64,000 nt of DNA from Malania oleifera (GCF_029873635.1 NC_080417.1:30678214-30742213); one strand, 5' to 3'. Counted from the stretch's first letter, positions 24,807 to 36,074 are shown. Notes: generated by a model from the sequence alone, not told the origin. Numbers and translations are program-made.

Positions 24807-25151
24807 CTAAGTGTTCCCAGCATCATCATCAGACTCATCATCTTCTCTTTCTTCTTCATCTTCTTCTTCACGTTCATTAGAATCAACTTCCATTGGAGCC
24901 TTTCCATGTGAAGAGGAAGTGTTGGTTGTATGCTGCTTAATCTGGCCAACTCTCTAGTCTAGAGAAGCATAGTTTGCTTGAAGAGTGTTTTAGTTAGCAC
25001 ACATTTTTGTACTAAAGTCTATGAACTACTGATGATAAGACATAAACCATGAAGGTGCATCAAGCAGAGGAGCTAGTTGCTGAACATAAGGTGGAGCTAG
25101 TCAACAGCTTGCCTCGGTGGTCTCCTTCTCTGAGAAACCAACATTGCTCAT
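24807..25151 (-). pseudogene. Decayed 115-codon reading frame of unknown function
   Basis: On the minus strand a frame starting MSNVGFSEKETTEAS and ending with an acidic tail (DSNEREEEDEEERED, then DDESDDDAGNT) holds together for 115 codons apart from four in-frame stops. Each stop is one C-to-T or G-to-A step from a sense codon. The middle reads AQPPYVQQ-like and SSHGKAPMEV. The long preserved frame suggests a once-real protein, probably the C-terminal exon of another element's gene carried inside the CACTA element. I do not recognise the family. Confidence 0.4.
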
Positions 25152-26969
25152 CTTATTAATAATTTTAGTGTTCATTCTATAAATGATTATCTCACTTATT
25201 TTTTGAGTATTTTATATATTTTGAAAGCAAAAAAAAATGTCAAGAACAAGTGACATTAACAACCCAACCATGGGTTTTTCTGATTATATCATTATAAGAA
25301 AATTGTTAATTATTGTAAGTTGAGCAGAATATAATTAAATAATAAATTATGTAATTTAAATTGCAAACAATTTTAATTGGTCAGTGGACAGATCAAGCAC
25401 TTGACTGCCTCTACAATTTTTCTTCTCTAACTAAAAATCTCTCCGACTTAAAATTAAGTTGCAAAATGAAGCAATTAAGTGTCGGTAGAAGACTAGAAGT
25501 CTACAATTTTTCTTCTCTTTTATTCATTCTTTTCAAAAAAATTTCCATCCTTAACCTCTTTTAAAAAAAGTTTAATAAAATCTTATAGTTAACTATAAAA
25601 ATATCCTTTTATTATCATTAAAAATAATTTATTAGAATAATTATTACACTTTAATCCATTAACAAACCCTTTGAATGAAGAAATCAAAATTCTTCTAACG
25701 AACCTTCTTGTAAACCCATTTGAACACTTAACTAGACCATCTATCTGTGTCTTATAAGCTAAAAGCATGCACAATCTCCTTCATTATGTCCCACCTTTGT
25801 GGGAAAATTATTGCATGGCTCATTAACTCAACTAGAATTTAGTAGTTGCAACATAGAATATTTACGGTCTCATAACTAGTATTTAGTACTTGTAATTCCA
25901 CTAAATCTACTTGAAGTCCTTCCATGATACCATGATGTAATTAGAATAGCATTTATTATCCATTGTAGAAGAGGATTGCCCAATATTACTGGAGTAACTC
26001 ACTACTGATTTCCTTGAATATTTGCATTGTGACAATTAGGACAATTCTCATCACTCTTCTTTGGAACTCTATCTTCCCCTTCATAAATCCTTATATTTTG
26101 TTGGCCCTTGAGGTTTAACTACAAGCGACTAATACTCCCCAAATAGTACTATCCGTACAACAACCTCACATTTTCAAATGACCTACATAATACAAGCTCA
26201 TGCTCTAGACCTTACTCCTCAAAGAAACATTGATGAAACCTCTTGGAAATAAAAACAAAAGATAACTATACAAATACATATATTTCATTATGCTGCTCGT
26301 GGAGTATTGTAGCATAACGTTTATATTTTGGAGTATACATGCTTGATGGATCTTTTGCATACTGGATAAATTAGTGCATGCTGATTGACTACTGGATAAT
26401 GCATGCTGGTTGGATCGTCATATGGAGGCAACTGAATGACAATAGGCATTTGTTTGTGTGTTGACAAGTTAAGGATGTATTGGGAACTACATGTTGAGCA
26501 GTTGACATTAGGATGTTGCATGCTAATTGATGAATGGATATAGTCACAATGAAAACTGCATGCTGAGTAGTTATTATTAGGTTGTTGTATGTTGGTTGAG
26601 TGGTATTATATAGGATGATAAATGATGAATGAGTAAATGAACTTTATCGTTAATATAAATTGCATAAATGCATGCATGAGAACATTCATGGAAACTTAAG
26701 CTTCATCTTAGGAGAAATTGTCTTAAAAGTGTTATGATGCATATGCATGAAACTCATTGTGTCTTGGTTGTTGAGCCTTTCCTAAAAATGATGCAAATTA
26801 TATATAACTTATTTGGCTTCATAAAAATATGGTTCATGGACACCATTTGGCACAGTATTATGCTCTATAATTTACTAAGGATTCAAATGGTTGCTTATAC
26901 TGGTATTGAGTACTCAATTGAATTGATATATAATAAGTATAAGTGATTCATTTTGTCTGAGCTAGTTTT

Positions 26970-28130
26970 AATGTCAAAGGGGGGAGTTTTTGAAGCAAAT
27001 GATTATTCTTGTTTTTCACACCTTTTGATGATGTCAAATGGGGGAGATTGTTTAGCAAAATTCTTAACTTTTCATCCTTGATATGCTCACCCAACTTTTG
27101 GCTTAAAAGTTTAGCTTTGATTTTACTGTGTAACAAGTGTTTAAAGCATAAATGACTTGTTTTTGGCTCACAATAGTCATAAGTAGCAAATCGATACTTA
27201 GGAGCCGAGTCTCTGAGCTTTGTCATACACTTGTAGCATATGGCTCATAATAACTGAAAATTTGTTTAAATGTCATTTTCAAAGCTAAATGCAAATTGAA
27301 CTAAGCTCAAAGGGTTTTAAACTCGAAAAGTTCTAGAAGTATTCATTTGAATATGCTTATATTGAGACATAAAGTGCTTGCTCTTTTTATTTATGCATAC
27401 TGTGAGGGGGAGCTTTGTTAAGGAGTAAACATCAAGTTTTCCAAAAAAGTAGTGCCCAAGAAATTTATTTAAAAAATCTTCCCGTTGACGTTTTAAAATT
27501 ATGTTTGAGTGGCAGTCGCTTGCCACGACCTGGCAGTCGCCTGGATTGACCACCCAGGTGCTTGACAAGGTTTAGGCAGTCGCTTGGGACCTTACTACCT
27601 CACAAGTTTAATTCTTTTAAAATTTGGCAATCGCCTTCCAAGACACAGGCAGTCGCCTAGCTTGACCACCCAGGCGCCTAACAATGTTCAGGCAGTCGCC
27701 TAGGACCCTACTACCTCTCAAGTTTAATTCTTTTAAATTTTGGCAGTCGACTACCGATATTGGGCAGTCGCCTGACTCTCAGAATTTTCCTTATTTACTT
27801 TGAAAACTTTTCTTCGTTTGAGACCTTTGTTACTTTGATTTAAAAACATATTTTAAGGTCTTTTAAAAATGTGTTTCTTAGTTTTTATTTATTTATAAGA
27901 GCTTCAATTCAGTTTATATTGAAGTTTACATGAAGTACTTACAAAGAGACATCCTTAAAACTCGAATATTTTGATCTTCAAGTAAATCCTTGTTCTTCCT
28001 TGATTATCATTTTCTCCTAAATTATGAGTAACTTATTCTTTCATTTCCTTTCATTTTTCTCAATTCCCTTCAAAACTTTTCAAAATGCATCTATCTAAAA
28101 GGAGGAGCATGTAATGAAACATGGCTCCTA
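26970..28130 (+). mobile_element. LTR-like remnant with polypurine tract and CAGTCGCC tandem repeats
   Basis: GTCAAAGGGGGGAG at about 26974 and GTCAAATGGGGGAGA at about 27034 look like polypurine tracts of SIRE-type copia elements, and the second is followed by TGTTTAGC, a plausible LTR start near 27049. Tandem repeats with GGCAGTCGCC cores follow at 27511-27790. No matching second LTR or target duplication was found, so the right limit is a guess. Confidence 0.35.
27511..27790. repeat. Tandem repeat of about 115 bp, two and a half copies
   Basis: Units start at 27511, 27626 and 27742 with GGCA(G/A)TCG. Each full unit contains two more GGCAGTCGC cores, CACCCAGG, and the phrase AAGTTTAATTCTTTTAAA. 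The third unit is partial. Confidence 0.8.
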
Positions 28131-28559
28131 TTTTAAGTCCTCTCCTATTTTAAGTCATATGCACATTTTCCCTTTTATTCAACTTATCTGATTTCTCCAA
28201 AAACTGTTTTATTTTTTAGGATGGCAAATTGATTAAGAAGAATACAAATTAAATAATTAATTAATGAAATTTTTAAAGATGTAATTAAAACCTACTCGTA
28301 AGCACCTAAGCTTATCAAAAGGGCAACAGATGACTCAAATATTAGACATAAATTTATTTAATTAGAGATTAGGGTAGAAGGACAAACTAACCTCATGTCC
28401 TAAAAAATTAATCAACTATTTGAAAGGTCTTAAACACCATCATAGAAAAAAAACTATAAACTAATTTTCATGACTAAACATGCCTAAAAGACTTTAACTA
28501 AAGGTGTCTCAATCTTAAGATAATAATTACACGTATGGTTAATGAACATTATCAAATTC

Positions 28560-28760
28560 TCGGTGGCTGATTCAGTTGCTTTGGCATTTTCTATTATTGA
28601 TGTTCTCTTCATTTTTTCTGTTGATTTGTTGGCTGCTCACTGTTTTTATTGCCTTGTTGGTTTCCTGTTTTGGGTCTTCCTGCACTTTTGTATCCTTAGA
28701 CCTCTGACTTGAGCTTTGTTTATTAATGAATTCACTCAGTTTTACCTTTCAAAAAATTAA
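28560..28760 (+). mobile_element. Possible 3' tail of an L1-type LINE
   Basis: The stretch is G+T-rich, with TTGTATCCTTAGACC then TTTATTAATGAATTCACTCAG and an A-rich end TTTCAAAAAATTAAAAAG. This is the style of plant LINE 3' ends. No coding part or clear target duplication was found, so the call is weak. Confidence 0.25.
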
Positions 28761-28770
28761 AAAGTAATCA

Positions 28771-28773
28771 CAC

Positions 28774-28820
<47 letters not shown>
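28771..28820. repeat. (AT)n microsatellite
   Basis: About 50 bp of alternating AT. Just downstream, at 28966-29043, a 39-bp unit with TTATTTTTTTCATTATTGAT is duplicated in tandem. Confidence 0.95.
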
Positions 28821-28823
<3 letters not shown>

Positions 28824-29529
28824 TAGTTGCAAGTATAGTTGTGTGTGTATCTTCTTATGGTTATTCAAAGACCCTTTCATCTCTTCAACTTTATAGGCTA
28901 CCTTTCAAGTGTGCAATTCAATGGAAATATGTGAACTCAGTGTTTAGCTTTAAATGCTGACATTATTTTTTTCATTATTGATATTACTACAGTACAAATT
29001 GTTTATTTTTTTCATTATTGATATTACTACATTACAAATTGTGTAATATGCATGATTATAAAATCTTTGCGAATTTGTTATATCATATAATTATTTTTCC
29101 TGATTATACTGAACGCTAGCTCTCCATTACTATACTAACTTTTTTTTAATGACTCTTAATTTGTAGGGTTCGCAGTTGTCATAACATCAGCACGATGTCA
29201 TGCGTGCACTACAGTCGACGTCAAATGCAACTTTTGACTATTTCTTTGTAATTTTTATTGTTATTTGAACAAATAGAATTTTTGTATTTTAATTTGATTC
29301 TGTACTAGTATTTGTATTTAAATTTTGAATATTTTCAATTATTTTTTGTTATCTCAACATATGTTATTTCTTTATTTTAATTGAATTTGTATTTGAATTC
29401 AAAATTTTGAATGATTTACGAATTTTGTAGTAATTATGGTTTTGATTTATGTATTCGAAAATGTAATTACAGATATATAGGAATTAATGATTAAAAAAAA
29501 TTAGTATTAAAGGTTTTTAAATTTTTTTA

Positions 29530-29918
29530 ATTATTAGTGAAGGATTCAAATTCATCACTAATACTAGGCATTAGTGACGAATTTGAATCCTTCACTAATG
29601 TCGCACTATTAGTGATGAATTATAAATTCGTCACTAATACCTTACTATTAGTCACAAATTTGAATCTTTCACTAATACCCTACTATTAGTGATGAATTTG
29701 AGTTGAGCCGTTCTTGAATTTATAGTGACGGTATTAGAGTTTTAGTAATGGTTATGATCCATCACTAATACTCCATTATTAGTGACGAAAATTTTAATTC
29801 GTCACTAAAAGTTAGTAGTAACGGTACATATAACAACTATTTTAAAACCGTCACTAATACTCATAAATTCGTCACTAATACTTTTGATCCGTCACTAATA
29901 CCCTGATTTTTTGTAGTG
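29530..29918. repeat. CACTA right terminus and subterminal repeats
   Basis: About fifteen TAGTGACGAA/TTCGTCACTA-type motifs in both orientations end in TTTTTTGTAGTG. The same motif family fills the left end, which ties the two termini to one element despite the 23 kb between them. Confidence 0.88.
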
Positions 29919-30990
29919 AATGTTACAGGATTAAAATGCTAACTTGGTTATCATGGGAAAAAGCTTACAATTAAAACCAATCAAATGAAAGCTTACCAGA
30001 ATATAGAAGCATGTCATTTAATGGAAGAGCAAAAGCTTAAAGCTTATTGGGACATGAAGTCAAGCTGAATCTCAAGAGATGGCAAAAGCTTGAAGACTTA
30101 GTGCTTAACGTGTTCATAATTAGAGAGTCATATGTAAGTACTTCAATTCAATATTATATAGATATATGAAGCTCTTTAGGATGCAATGTTGACTTAGAGA
30201 CCAATTTTTAAAAACCCTAGAAAATGATTTTAAAAGTCACATTGGAGTTTTTCAAACAACAAAAGTTCAAAACCTTAAAAATGAAAGTTTTTTAAAAATG
30301 GAACTATCCAACCAACTAACCTGAATGAATTGTGTTCACTCAGATGACTGACAAATTGGACTGTCCATCCAATTGGCCAAAAGGAACAGTGTTCACTCAG
30401 CCAACTGACCATTAAATGTTTTAATTTCTAAACAAACAGAGTGGATTCAGCTGACTGCCCAGCCGGCTGACCCTAGACAAAACAAGCCGAGTCGAGTGAC
30501 CTAGCCGACTAACCCTGCGGAGATTTTAAATTTTAAACTTTAACAGAAAAATTCCAAAAATTAGTTTTTCAAATTTAAATGTTATAAAAACTTGGGGGAC
30601 ACTCCAAGCAACTAGGAAAACAAGGAAGCTCACTTTAAAAACTTTATAAATACTTCTTTAACCTAATGAATTAGAAAACCAAGCAAATAATCAGCATTCA
30701 AGCACTCTACTTTCAAACTCGTCTAAAGCTCACTCTTGCTCAAATTCTTGCTAGAAGAATACCACTGATTTCCTGCTGATCAAAATCCTACGGTTCTAAG
30801 TTTGCTACTGAGATTTCTCAAATCCTAAGAAAGAACCTTTGGTGATATCTAATCTTAAGTTTCATATTGTCTATTAAGTATTTGGATTGAAGTATATTAG
30901 TGTTCTGATTTGTACTAATTTGCTCTATTGTGAGAGTGTCTTTGTACACCCATTCTTGTTCCTATTTTGTAGTTCTTTAACGGTTCAAGG
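29919..30990. repeat. LTR-like flank interrupted by the CACTA element (right part)
   Basis: It begins with the second AAT target copy and continues the sequence broken at 6144. It has repeated CAACTGACC/GCCGACTGACC phrases (30300-30520), a possible TATA-like TTTATAAATAC near 30650, and GTGAGAGTGTCTTTGTACAC near 30930, which I associate with SIRE-type LTRs. Ends are not defined. Confidence 0.4.
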
Positions 30991-31598
30991 TTGATTTACT
31001 TAATTAATTCAATTAAATAACATTTAATTAATTTATTAACTCAATAAAATAATATTTAATTAATTAATTAATTAATAATAAATCTTAAATTTTTTTTTTT
31101 TCGGGTTACTACAGATACATTAAATATTAGTTGATTGTTGAAGTGCATCTATAGTTATGTCTCGTGATTGCACCACTAAAATATTTTTCTTAATCATATG
31201 TTTTTCCTATCAAGTATGTTCAAACTAAAAACCTCCCCACTAAATTATATAGCATATATACTTTTGTGATGGAACCATACCAGTGGGCACATCAAACCTT
31301 AGTACTTGACACTCCTGAGACACTTCTACATATGTTTCTTAACAATTTTAGCATAAAAAATGACTTATTGTAATTAAACTTATATTCATAAAAAGAATTA
31401 GTAATTATCTTTTAATGTAATACAAATTATAATAAATTGATGGAAAAAGTCAAATGTTAAGAATTTATTTATGATTGTGTTAGAAGCCTAAGATTAATCA
31501 TATTATATTTTTTATTTAGTTGTACATTTATTGATTCCCATGTTCTTGCCAAGTCATGTCCAAACCTTATAAAATTTTATGTTACCATATTTGTGTCA
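30991..31598. other. AT-rich sequence, no gene seen
   Basis: It contains TTAATTAATT-rich runs near 31050 and no coding frame or recognisable repeat boundary. Confidence 0.6.
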
Positions 31599-32025
31599 AT
31601 GAGGTTCTCATTAATTAATTTCCCATCTAATTCAGCATTTCAATGTGTGGTAGGCAGCATATTTCAACTCATAATGAGCTAAGCATTTTAACAAACAAGT
31701 GGTAGCATCATATTTTAAAACATTCAATTGTTACTTTTTCCTTATGGTTTCATGTTCAAAATGGAAAAAAAAATTAAATTAAATGAGAGACAAAGAGATA
31801 AGGATTATAAACAAAGCAGATAAGGATTATAAACAAAGTATTCTTCATTTGCAATGAGATTCTCATTAATTAATTTCTCATCTAATTTAGCATTTCAAGA
31901 TAAGCAACATAATTCAACACCCATTGAGTTAAACATTACAACCATTGGTAGGCAGCGTATTTTTAAGGCATTAAATGGCTTGTTTTTTTCTTATGATATC
32001 ATACTCGAAATGGGAAAAAAAATTG

Positions 32026-32065
<40 letters not shown>

Positions 32066-32290
32066 GTGATTATGAGCAAAACAATTTTCATTTGCAATGA
32101 GGTTCTCATTGATTATTTCCCCATCTAATTCAACATTTCAATGGACCCAAACCCACAGTAAGCTAAACATTTCAATAAACAAGTGGTAGGCAGCATATTT
32201 TAAGACATTCAATGATTATTTTTTCTTATGATTTCATAATCAAAGCGGAAAAAAATTTAAACGTCGAGAGGAAGAAATAAGGGACATACA
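31599..32290. repeat. Three imperfect tandem repeats of about 250 bp
   Basis: Copies start near 31599, 31856 and 32099 with GAG(G/A)TTCTCATT. Each continues with CCATCTAATT, then CATTTCAA, GGTAGGCAGC, an ATTCAATG-type phrase, TTATGATTTCAT and a purine-rich end. The second copy ends in an (AG)n tract at about 32028-32062. Divergence between copies is considerable. I do not recognise the unit. Confidence 0.75.
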
Positions 32291-32832
32291 TGAGCAGGCT
32301 TCCCTTGGGGAAAAAAAATTTGAAATGACTTGCCCAAATTAACCTGCAGTAAAAGTTAGCGACGCAAAACAAATTTCGTGGCCATTGGAGATCCATCATC
32401 TTTTCTAGGCAATTGCCTTCGAATCGAAAATCCCTTCAATTTTCAAATGAAATATCGAGGAATGCAAATTTGAATCTATCGCTTTTATTCTTTCCAACAA
32501 TGAACTCATGCAATAGGCATGGTTAATGACATTAGCTTCACTTGTCAAGCAAGATTTGTATCTCACGATCAGCCATGCATCACCCATCCAAATGATCAGC
32601 CTAAGGCCATGGTGGAGGAATAGGCGTCAACAATCATTTCACAAAACCTTGTGGTTGCATTTGGTTGACAAAATATTTATACCTAAGAATAAATTCAACA
32701 TAAGATGTTTTATTATTATAAAGTAAATAAAAATATAAAAAGGTTTATCAAAATATAAAATATATAAAGAATAAGTATTCTAATATCTATTTTTATTCTA
32801 TTTAAAAAATTATGCAAAATTTTATTCTATTT
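32291..32832. other. Sequence left of the minisatellite region, no gene seen
   Basis: Short frames around 32405-32730 have no recognisable motif. The sequence may already belong to the Ty3 element that follows, but no boundary is visible. Confidence 0.45.
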
Positions 32833-33140
32833 CAAGATCAGTAGCAGATAAATTTAACTAGGGCAAATTTCGAGTCAAGTTTCAATGGGACCCATTCAAG
32901 TAACGTCTTATCATATTTGAATATGAAAACAAGGTCAAGATCAGCTATAGATCCATTCAACTGGGGCAAATTTCGAGCAAGTTTCAATAGGACCCATTCA
33001 AGCAACGTCTTATCAGATTGGAATATGAAAACAAGGTAAAGATCAACTATAGATCCATTCAACTGGGGCAGATTTTATGATTTTCATTTGAGCTAAGTCA
33101 ATCACCTCCATGATCGGATGAACCAAGAAAATTGAGTCAA
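32833..33140. repeat. Tandem repeat of about 102 bp, nearly three copies
   Basis: Units begin CAAGATCAG near 32833 and 32936 and a variant near 33037. Each includes GGGCAAATTTCGAG, GGGACCCATTCAAG or a variant, and AACGTCTTATCA. Confidence 0.85.
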
Positions 33141-33239
33141 GATCAGTTACAGATCCGTTCAAATGCGGCAAGTTTCATGTAGAAATTCGAAAACATGGCC
33201 AAGATAAAAGACGAGGTTATTGATCACAAGCGCGTTGGA

Positions 33240-33650
33240 AGAAAAGACTCATGCATTACCATGCATTACCTAAATTTCGTGCATTGCCATGCATTTTATG
33301 CATTATGCATTTCATGCATTACCTAAATTTCATGCATTACCAAGCATTACCATACATCTCATGCATTACCTACATTTCATACATTACCACGCATTACTCT
33401 ATATGACATGCATTGTCCAAATTTCATGCATTGCCTAAATTTCATGTATTGCCATGCATTTCATACATTACCTAATTTCATACATTATCATGCATTACCA
33501 TACATTTCATGCATTTCACGTATTACTATACATTATCATGCATTTCATGCATTACCTTACATTTCATGCATTGTCATGCATTTCATGCGTTACCTCACAT
33601 TTCACGCATTATCATACTTTTCATGCATCATCATGCATTGCATGCATTGC
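33240..33650. repeat. ATGCATT-rich irregular minisatellite
   Basis: Dozens of TTCATGCATTACC-like words with variants (CCATGCATT, CATACATTT) repeat irregularly with a spacing of roughly 10-25 bp. Open frames across it (His/Phe/Ile-rich) are artefacts of the repeat. Confidence 0.85.
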
Positions 33651-34329
33651 ACCAAAAAAAAATGACAATAAAAAAAAATAAAATAAAAAAATGCATACAT
33701 ATAGCAACATAGCCTTGTATTCTAGCATCATAAGTAGCAACATGCATACACCGCATAGCATCATTCGTTCACATTTGTCTTTTCATCCTTGTTAAGCAAT
33801 CCATGTTTTGTTTAAATTTAAAAAAAAAAGGGGGGGGGGTGTTGGGGCAATTGGCCTAGGTACAAATCGGTCCATCTACCCTAAGACTGGGGCAATTGGC
33901 CCAGGTCTTAGTCAAGTCCTTCGCTCCGAAACTAAGGCAATCGACACTAGTCCAAATATTAGCATCCATTTTGAAACTGGGGCACCAACCCTTAGGACCA
34001 AATTAGGTTGTTCGTCTCTCGGGATCATACACCCGAGCATTCATCTTCAATTCGACAAGTTATTGGGCTCTTGGGATCCTATACCTAAGCATTCATCTTC
34101 AATTAGACAATTCATCAGGCTCTTGAGATCCTATACTCGAGTAGTCATTTGAATCTCGGGATCCCACATCTAAGTAGTCGCTTCCTAAGTCATCGGGATT
34201 ATACACCCGACACGAATCTTCCTCAAAATTCCTTGCTAACCGAGATTCTACACTCGAGCCATCATTAACCATTGGTCAAGAATTCCCATCGAATAGTCAT
34301 CAAATTCTCAGAATCCTACATCTGAGAAG

Positions 34330-34834
34330 TCCTCGAGATCCTACACTCGAGTAATCAGGCTCTTGAGATCCTACACTCGAGTAGTCATTAGCAAACAAAC
34401 TTTCAGAATCCTACATCTAAGAAGTCCTTGAGATCCTACACTCGAGCAATCAACAAATTCTTAGAATCCTTCATCTAAGAAGTCCTCGAGATCCTACACT
34501 CGAGCAATTAGCAAACTCTCAAAATCCTACATCTGAGAAGTCCTCGAGATCCTACACTCGAGCAATCAACAGACTCTCAGAATCCTACATCTGAGAAATC
34601 CTCGAGATCCTACACTCGAGCAATTAGCAAACTCTCAGAATCCTACATCTAAGAAGTCCTCGAGATTTTTACATTCAAGCAATCAACAGACTCTTAGAAT
34701 CCTACATCTAAGAAGTCCTTGAGATCCTACACTCCAGCAATCGACAAAATCCCAGAATCCTACATCTGAGAATTCCTCGAGATCCTACACTCAAGCAATC
34801 ATCCAACTCTCATAATCCTACATCTGAGAAGTCC
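34330..34834. repeat. 58-bp minisatellite containing a CTCGAG-flanked hairpin
   Basis: Units such as those starting near 34426 and 34484 contain CTCGAGATCCTACACTCGAG, an inverted repeat, followed by CAGAATCCTACATCTGAG, a second one. Related but more diverged units extend upstream to about 34020. Confidence 0.85.
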
Positions 34835-35895
34835 TCGGGTTCCTACACCCGGTGCGACTTACCTTCCGTGAACTATAGCTCGGGTTCCTACACCCAGTGC
34901 GAGTCACCCTCCATGAACTATAGCTCGGGTTCCTACACCCGGTGCGACTCACCCTCCGCGAACTATAGCTCGGGTTCCTACACCCGATGCGAGTCACCCT
35001 CCGTGAACTATACCACTGGTTCCTACACCCAGTGTGAGTCACCCTCCGTGAACTATAGCTCGGGTTCCTACACCCGATGCGAGTCACCCTCCGTGCACTA
35101 TAGCTCAGGTTCCTACACCCAGTGCGAGTCACCCTCCCTGAACTATGGCTTGGGTTCCTACACCCAGTGCGAGTAACCCTCTGTGAACTATAGCTCGAGT
35201 TCCTACACCCGGGGTGAGTCACCCTCCGTGCACTATAGCTCAGGTTCCTACACTCGGTGCGAGTCACCCTCCGTAAACTATACCACGGGTTCCTACACCC
35301 AGTGCGAGTCACCCTCCGTGAACTATAGCTCAGGTTCCTACACCCGATGCGAGTCACCCTCCGTGCACTATAGCTCAAGTTCCCACACCCAGTGCGAGTC
35401 ACCCTCCGTGAACTATAGCTCGGGTTCCTACACCCTGTGCGAGTCACCCTCCGTGAACTATAGCTCGGGTTCCTACACTCGGGGCGAGTCACCCTCCGTG
35501 AACTATAGCTCGAGTTCCTACACCCAGTGCGAGTCACCCTCCGTGAACTATAGCACTAGTTCCTACACCCAGTGCGAGTCACCCTCTGTGAACTATAGCT
35601 CGGGTTCCTACACCCAATGCGAGTCACCCTCCGTGCACTATAGCTCTAGTTCCTACACCCGGTGCGAGTCACCCTCCATGAACTATAGCTCGAGTCCTAC
35701 ACCCGGTGCAAGTCACTTTCCATGAACTATAGCTCGGGTTCCTACACCCGGTGCGAATCACCCTCCGTGAATTATAGTTCGGGTTCCTACACCCGGTGCG
35801 AGTCACTTTCCGTGAACTATAGCTTAGGTTCCTACACCCGGTGCAACTCCCCACCCGTGAATTATAGCTCGGGTTCCTACACTCGACGCAAGTCA
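34835..35895. repeat. 45-bp minisatellite, about 24 copies, each with a CGGGT..ACCCG hairpin
   Basis: The unit is CGGGTTCCTACACCCGGTG, then CGAGTCACCCTCCGTGAACT and ATAGCT. Because 45 is divisible by three, the array stays open over long distances on both strands and gives Ser/Tyr-rich (plus) or Arg/Ser-rich (minus) repeat frames of up to 239 codons. There is no sign that these are proteins. Copies differ by scattered substitutions, with one short deletion near 35693. Confidence 0.95.
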
Positions 35896-36074
35896 TCCTC
35901 ATGTGCTCTCAAGACCAGTGCAAATCGGTTTTTACGAATCATTTTGGTCTCTCTTGTTACATTCGGCCCGGTCCAAAATCGGCGTCTTTTATCTTTGCAG
36001 GTTTGTTGCTACAAATAACGTAGGAGAGTTCCTACTTTTACTTTGAAGCAACTAAGCCTACAAAGAGGGGCAGC

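Larger units (their letters stand above)
24300..29166 (+). other. Long non-coding stretch of the CACTA element, possibly a 3'-UTR intron filled with older insertions
   Basis: Directly after the second-gene stop there is a donor-like AAC/GTATGT at 24303. The next good acceptor with G+C-richer sequence is TTTGTAG near 29166. In between are a decayed minus-strand frame (24807-25151), TGCATGCTG-rich sequence (26330-26560), an LTR-like remnant (26970-28130), a LINE-tail-like fragment (28560-28760) and an (AT)n tract. No intact gene is visible. The intron interpretation is an inference. Confidence 0.35.
6145..29918 (+). mobile_element. CACTA (En/Spm-type) DNA transposon, 23.8 kb including nested insertions
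   Basis: The left end begins CACTATAAAAAAACTGAC and the right end finishes ATTTTTTGTAGTG, so both ends carry the CACTA terminus in inverted orientation. Both are flanked by the 3-bp direct repeat AAT (6142-6144 and 29919-29921), the usual CACTA target duplication size. Inverted TAGTGACGAA/TTCGTCACTA subterminal motifs crowd about 0.87 kb at the left and 0.38 kb at the right. Inside, on the plus strand, are remnants of a TNP2 (TNPD-like) gene and a Ptta/TNPA-like gene. Both are broken by stops and frameshifts, so the element is non-autonomous now. Copia-1, copia-2 and a solo LTR, about 10.4 kb in total, inserted later. Confidence 0.9.
32833..36074 (+). mobile_element. Repeat-rich 3' untranslated region of a Ty3/gypsy element, probably Tat/Ogre group
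   Basis: A chain of different tandem repeats fills this stretch: about 102-bp units at 32833-33140, ATGCATT-rich sequence at 33240-33650, 58-bp units at 34330-34830 and 45-bp units at 34835-35890. It ends in AAGCAACTAAGCCTAC and the polypurine tract AAAGAGGGGCAGC (36062-36074), directly followed by the LTR start TGTAGACACCCC. Hypervariable tandem repeats between pol and the 3' LTR are a known property of Tat/Ogre elements. No gag or pol of this element is present in the window. Confidence 0.6.

Noticed and set aside
34818..35902. Long Ser/Tyr-rich and Arg/Ser-rich repeat proteins on both strands
   Set aside because: They arise because the 45-bp minisatellite length is a multiple of three. 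The frame is open on both strands, with no start context, introns or non-repetitive domain.
33240..36074. Possible CRISPR-like array
   Set aside because: Repeats are directly adjacent with no unique spacers, in eukaryotic DNA. It is a minisatellite series in a retrotransposon 3' region.
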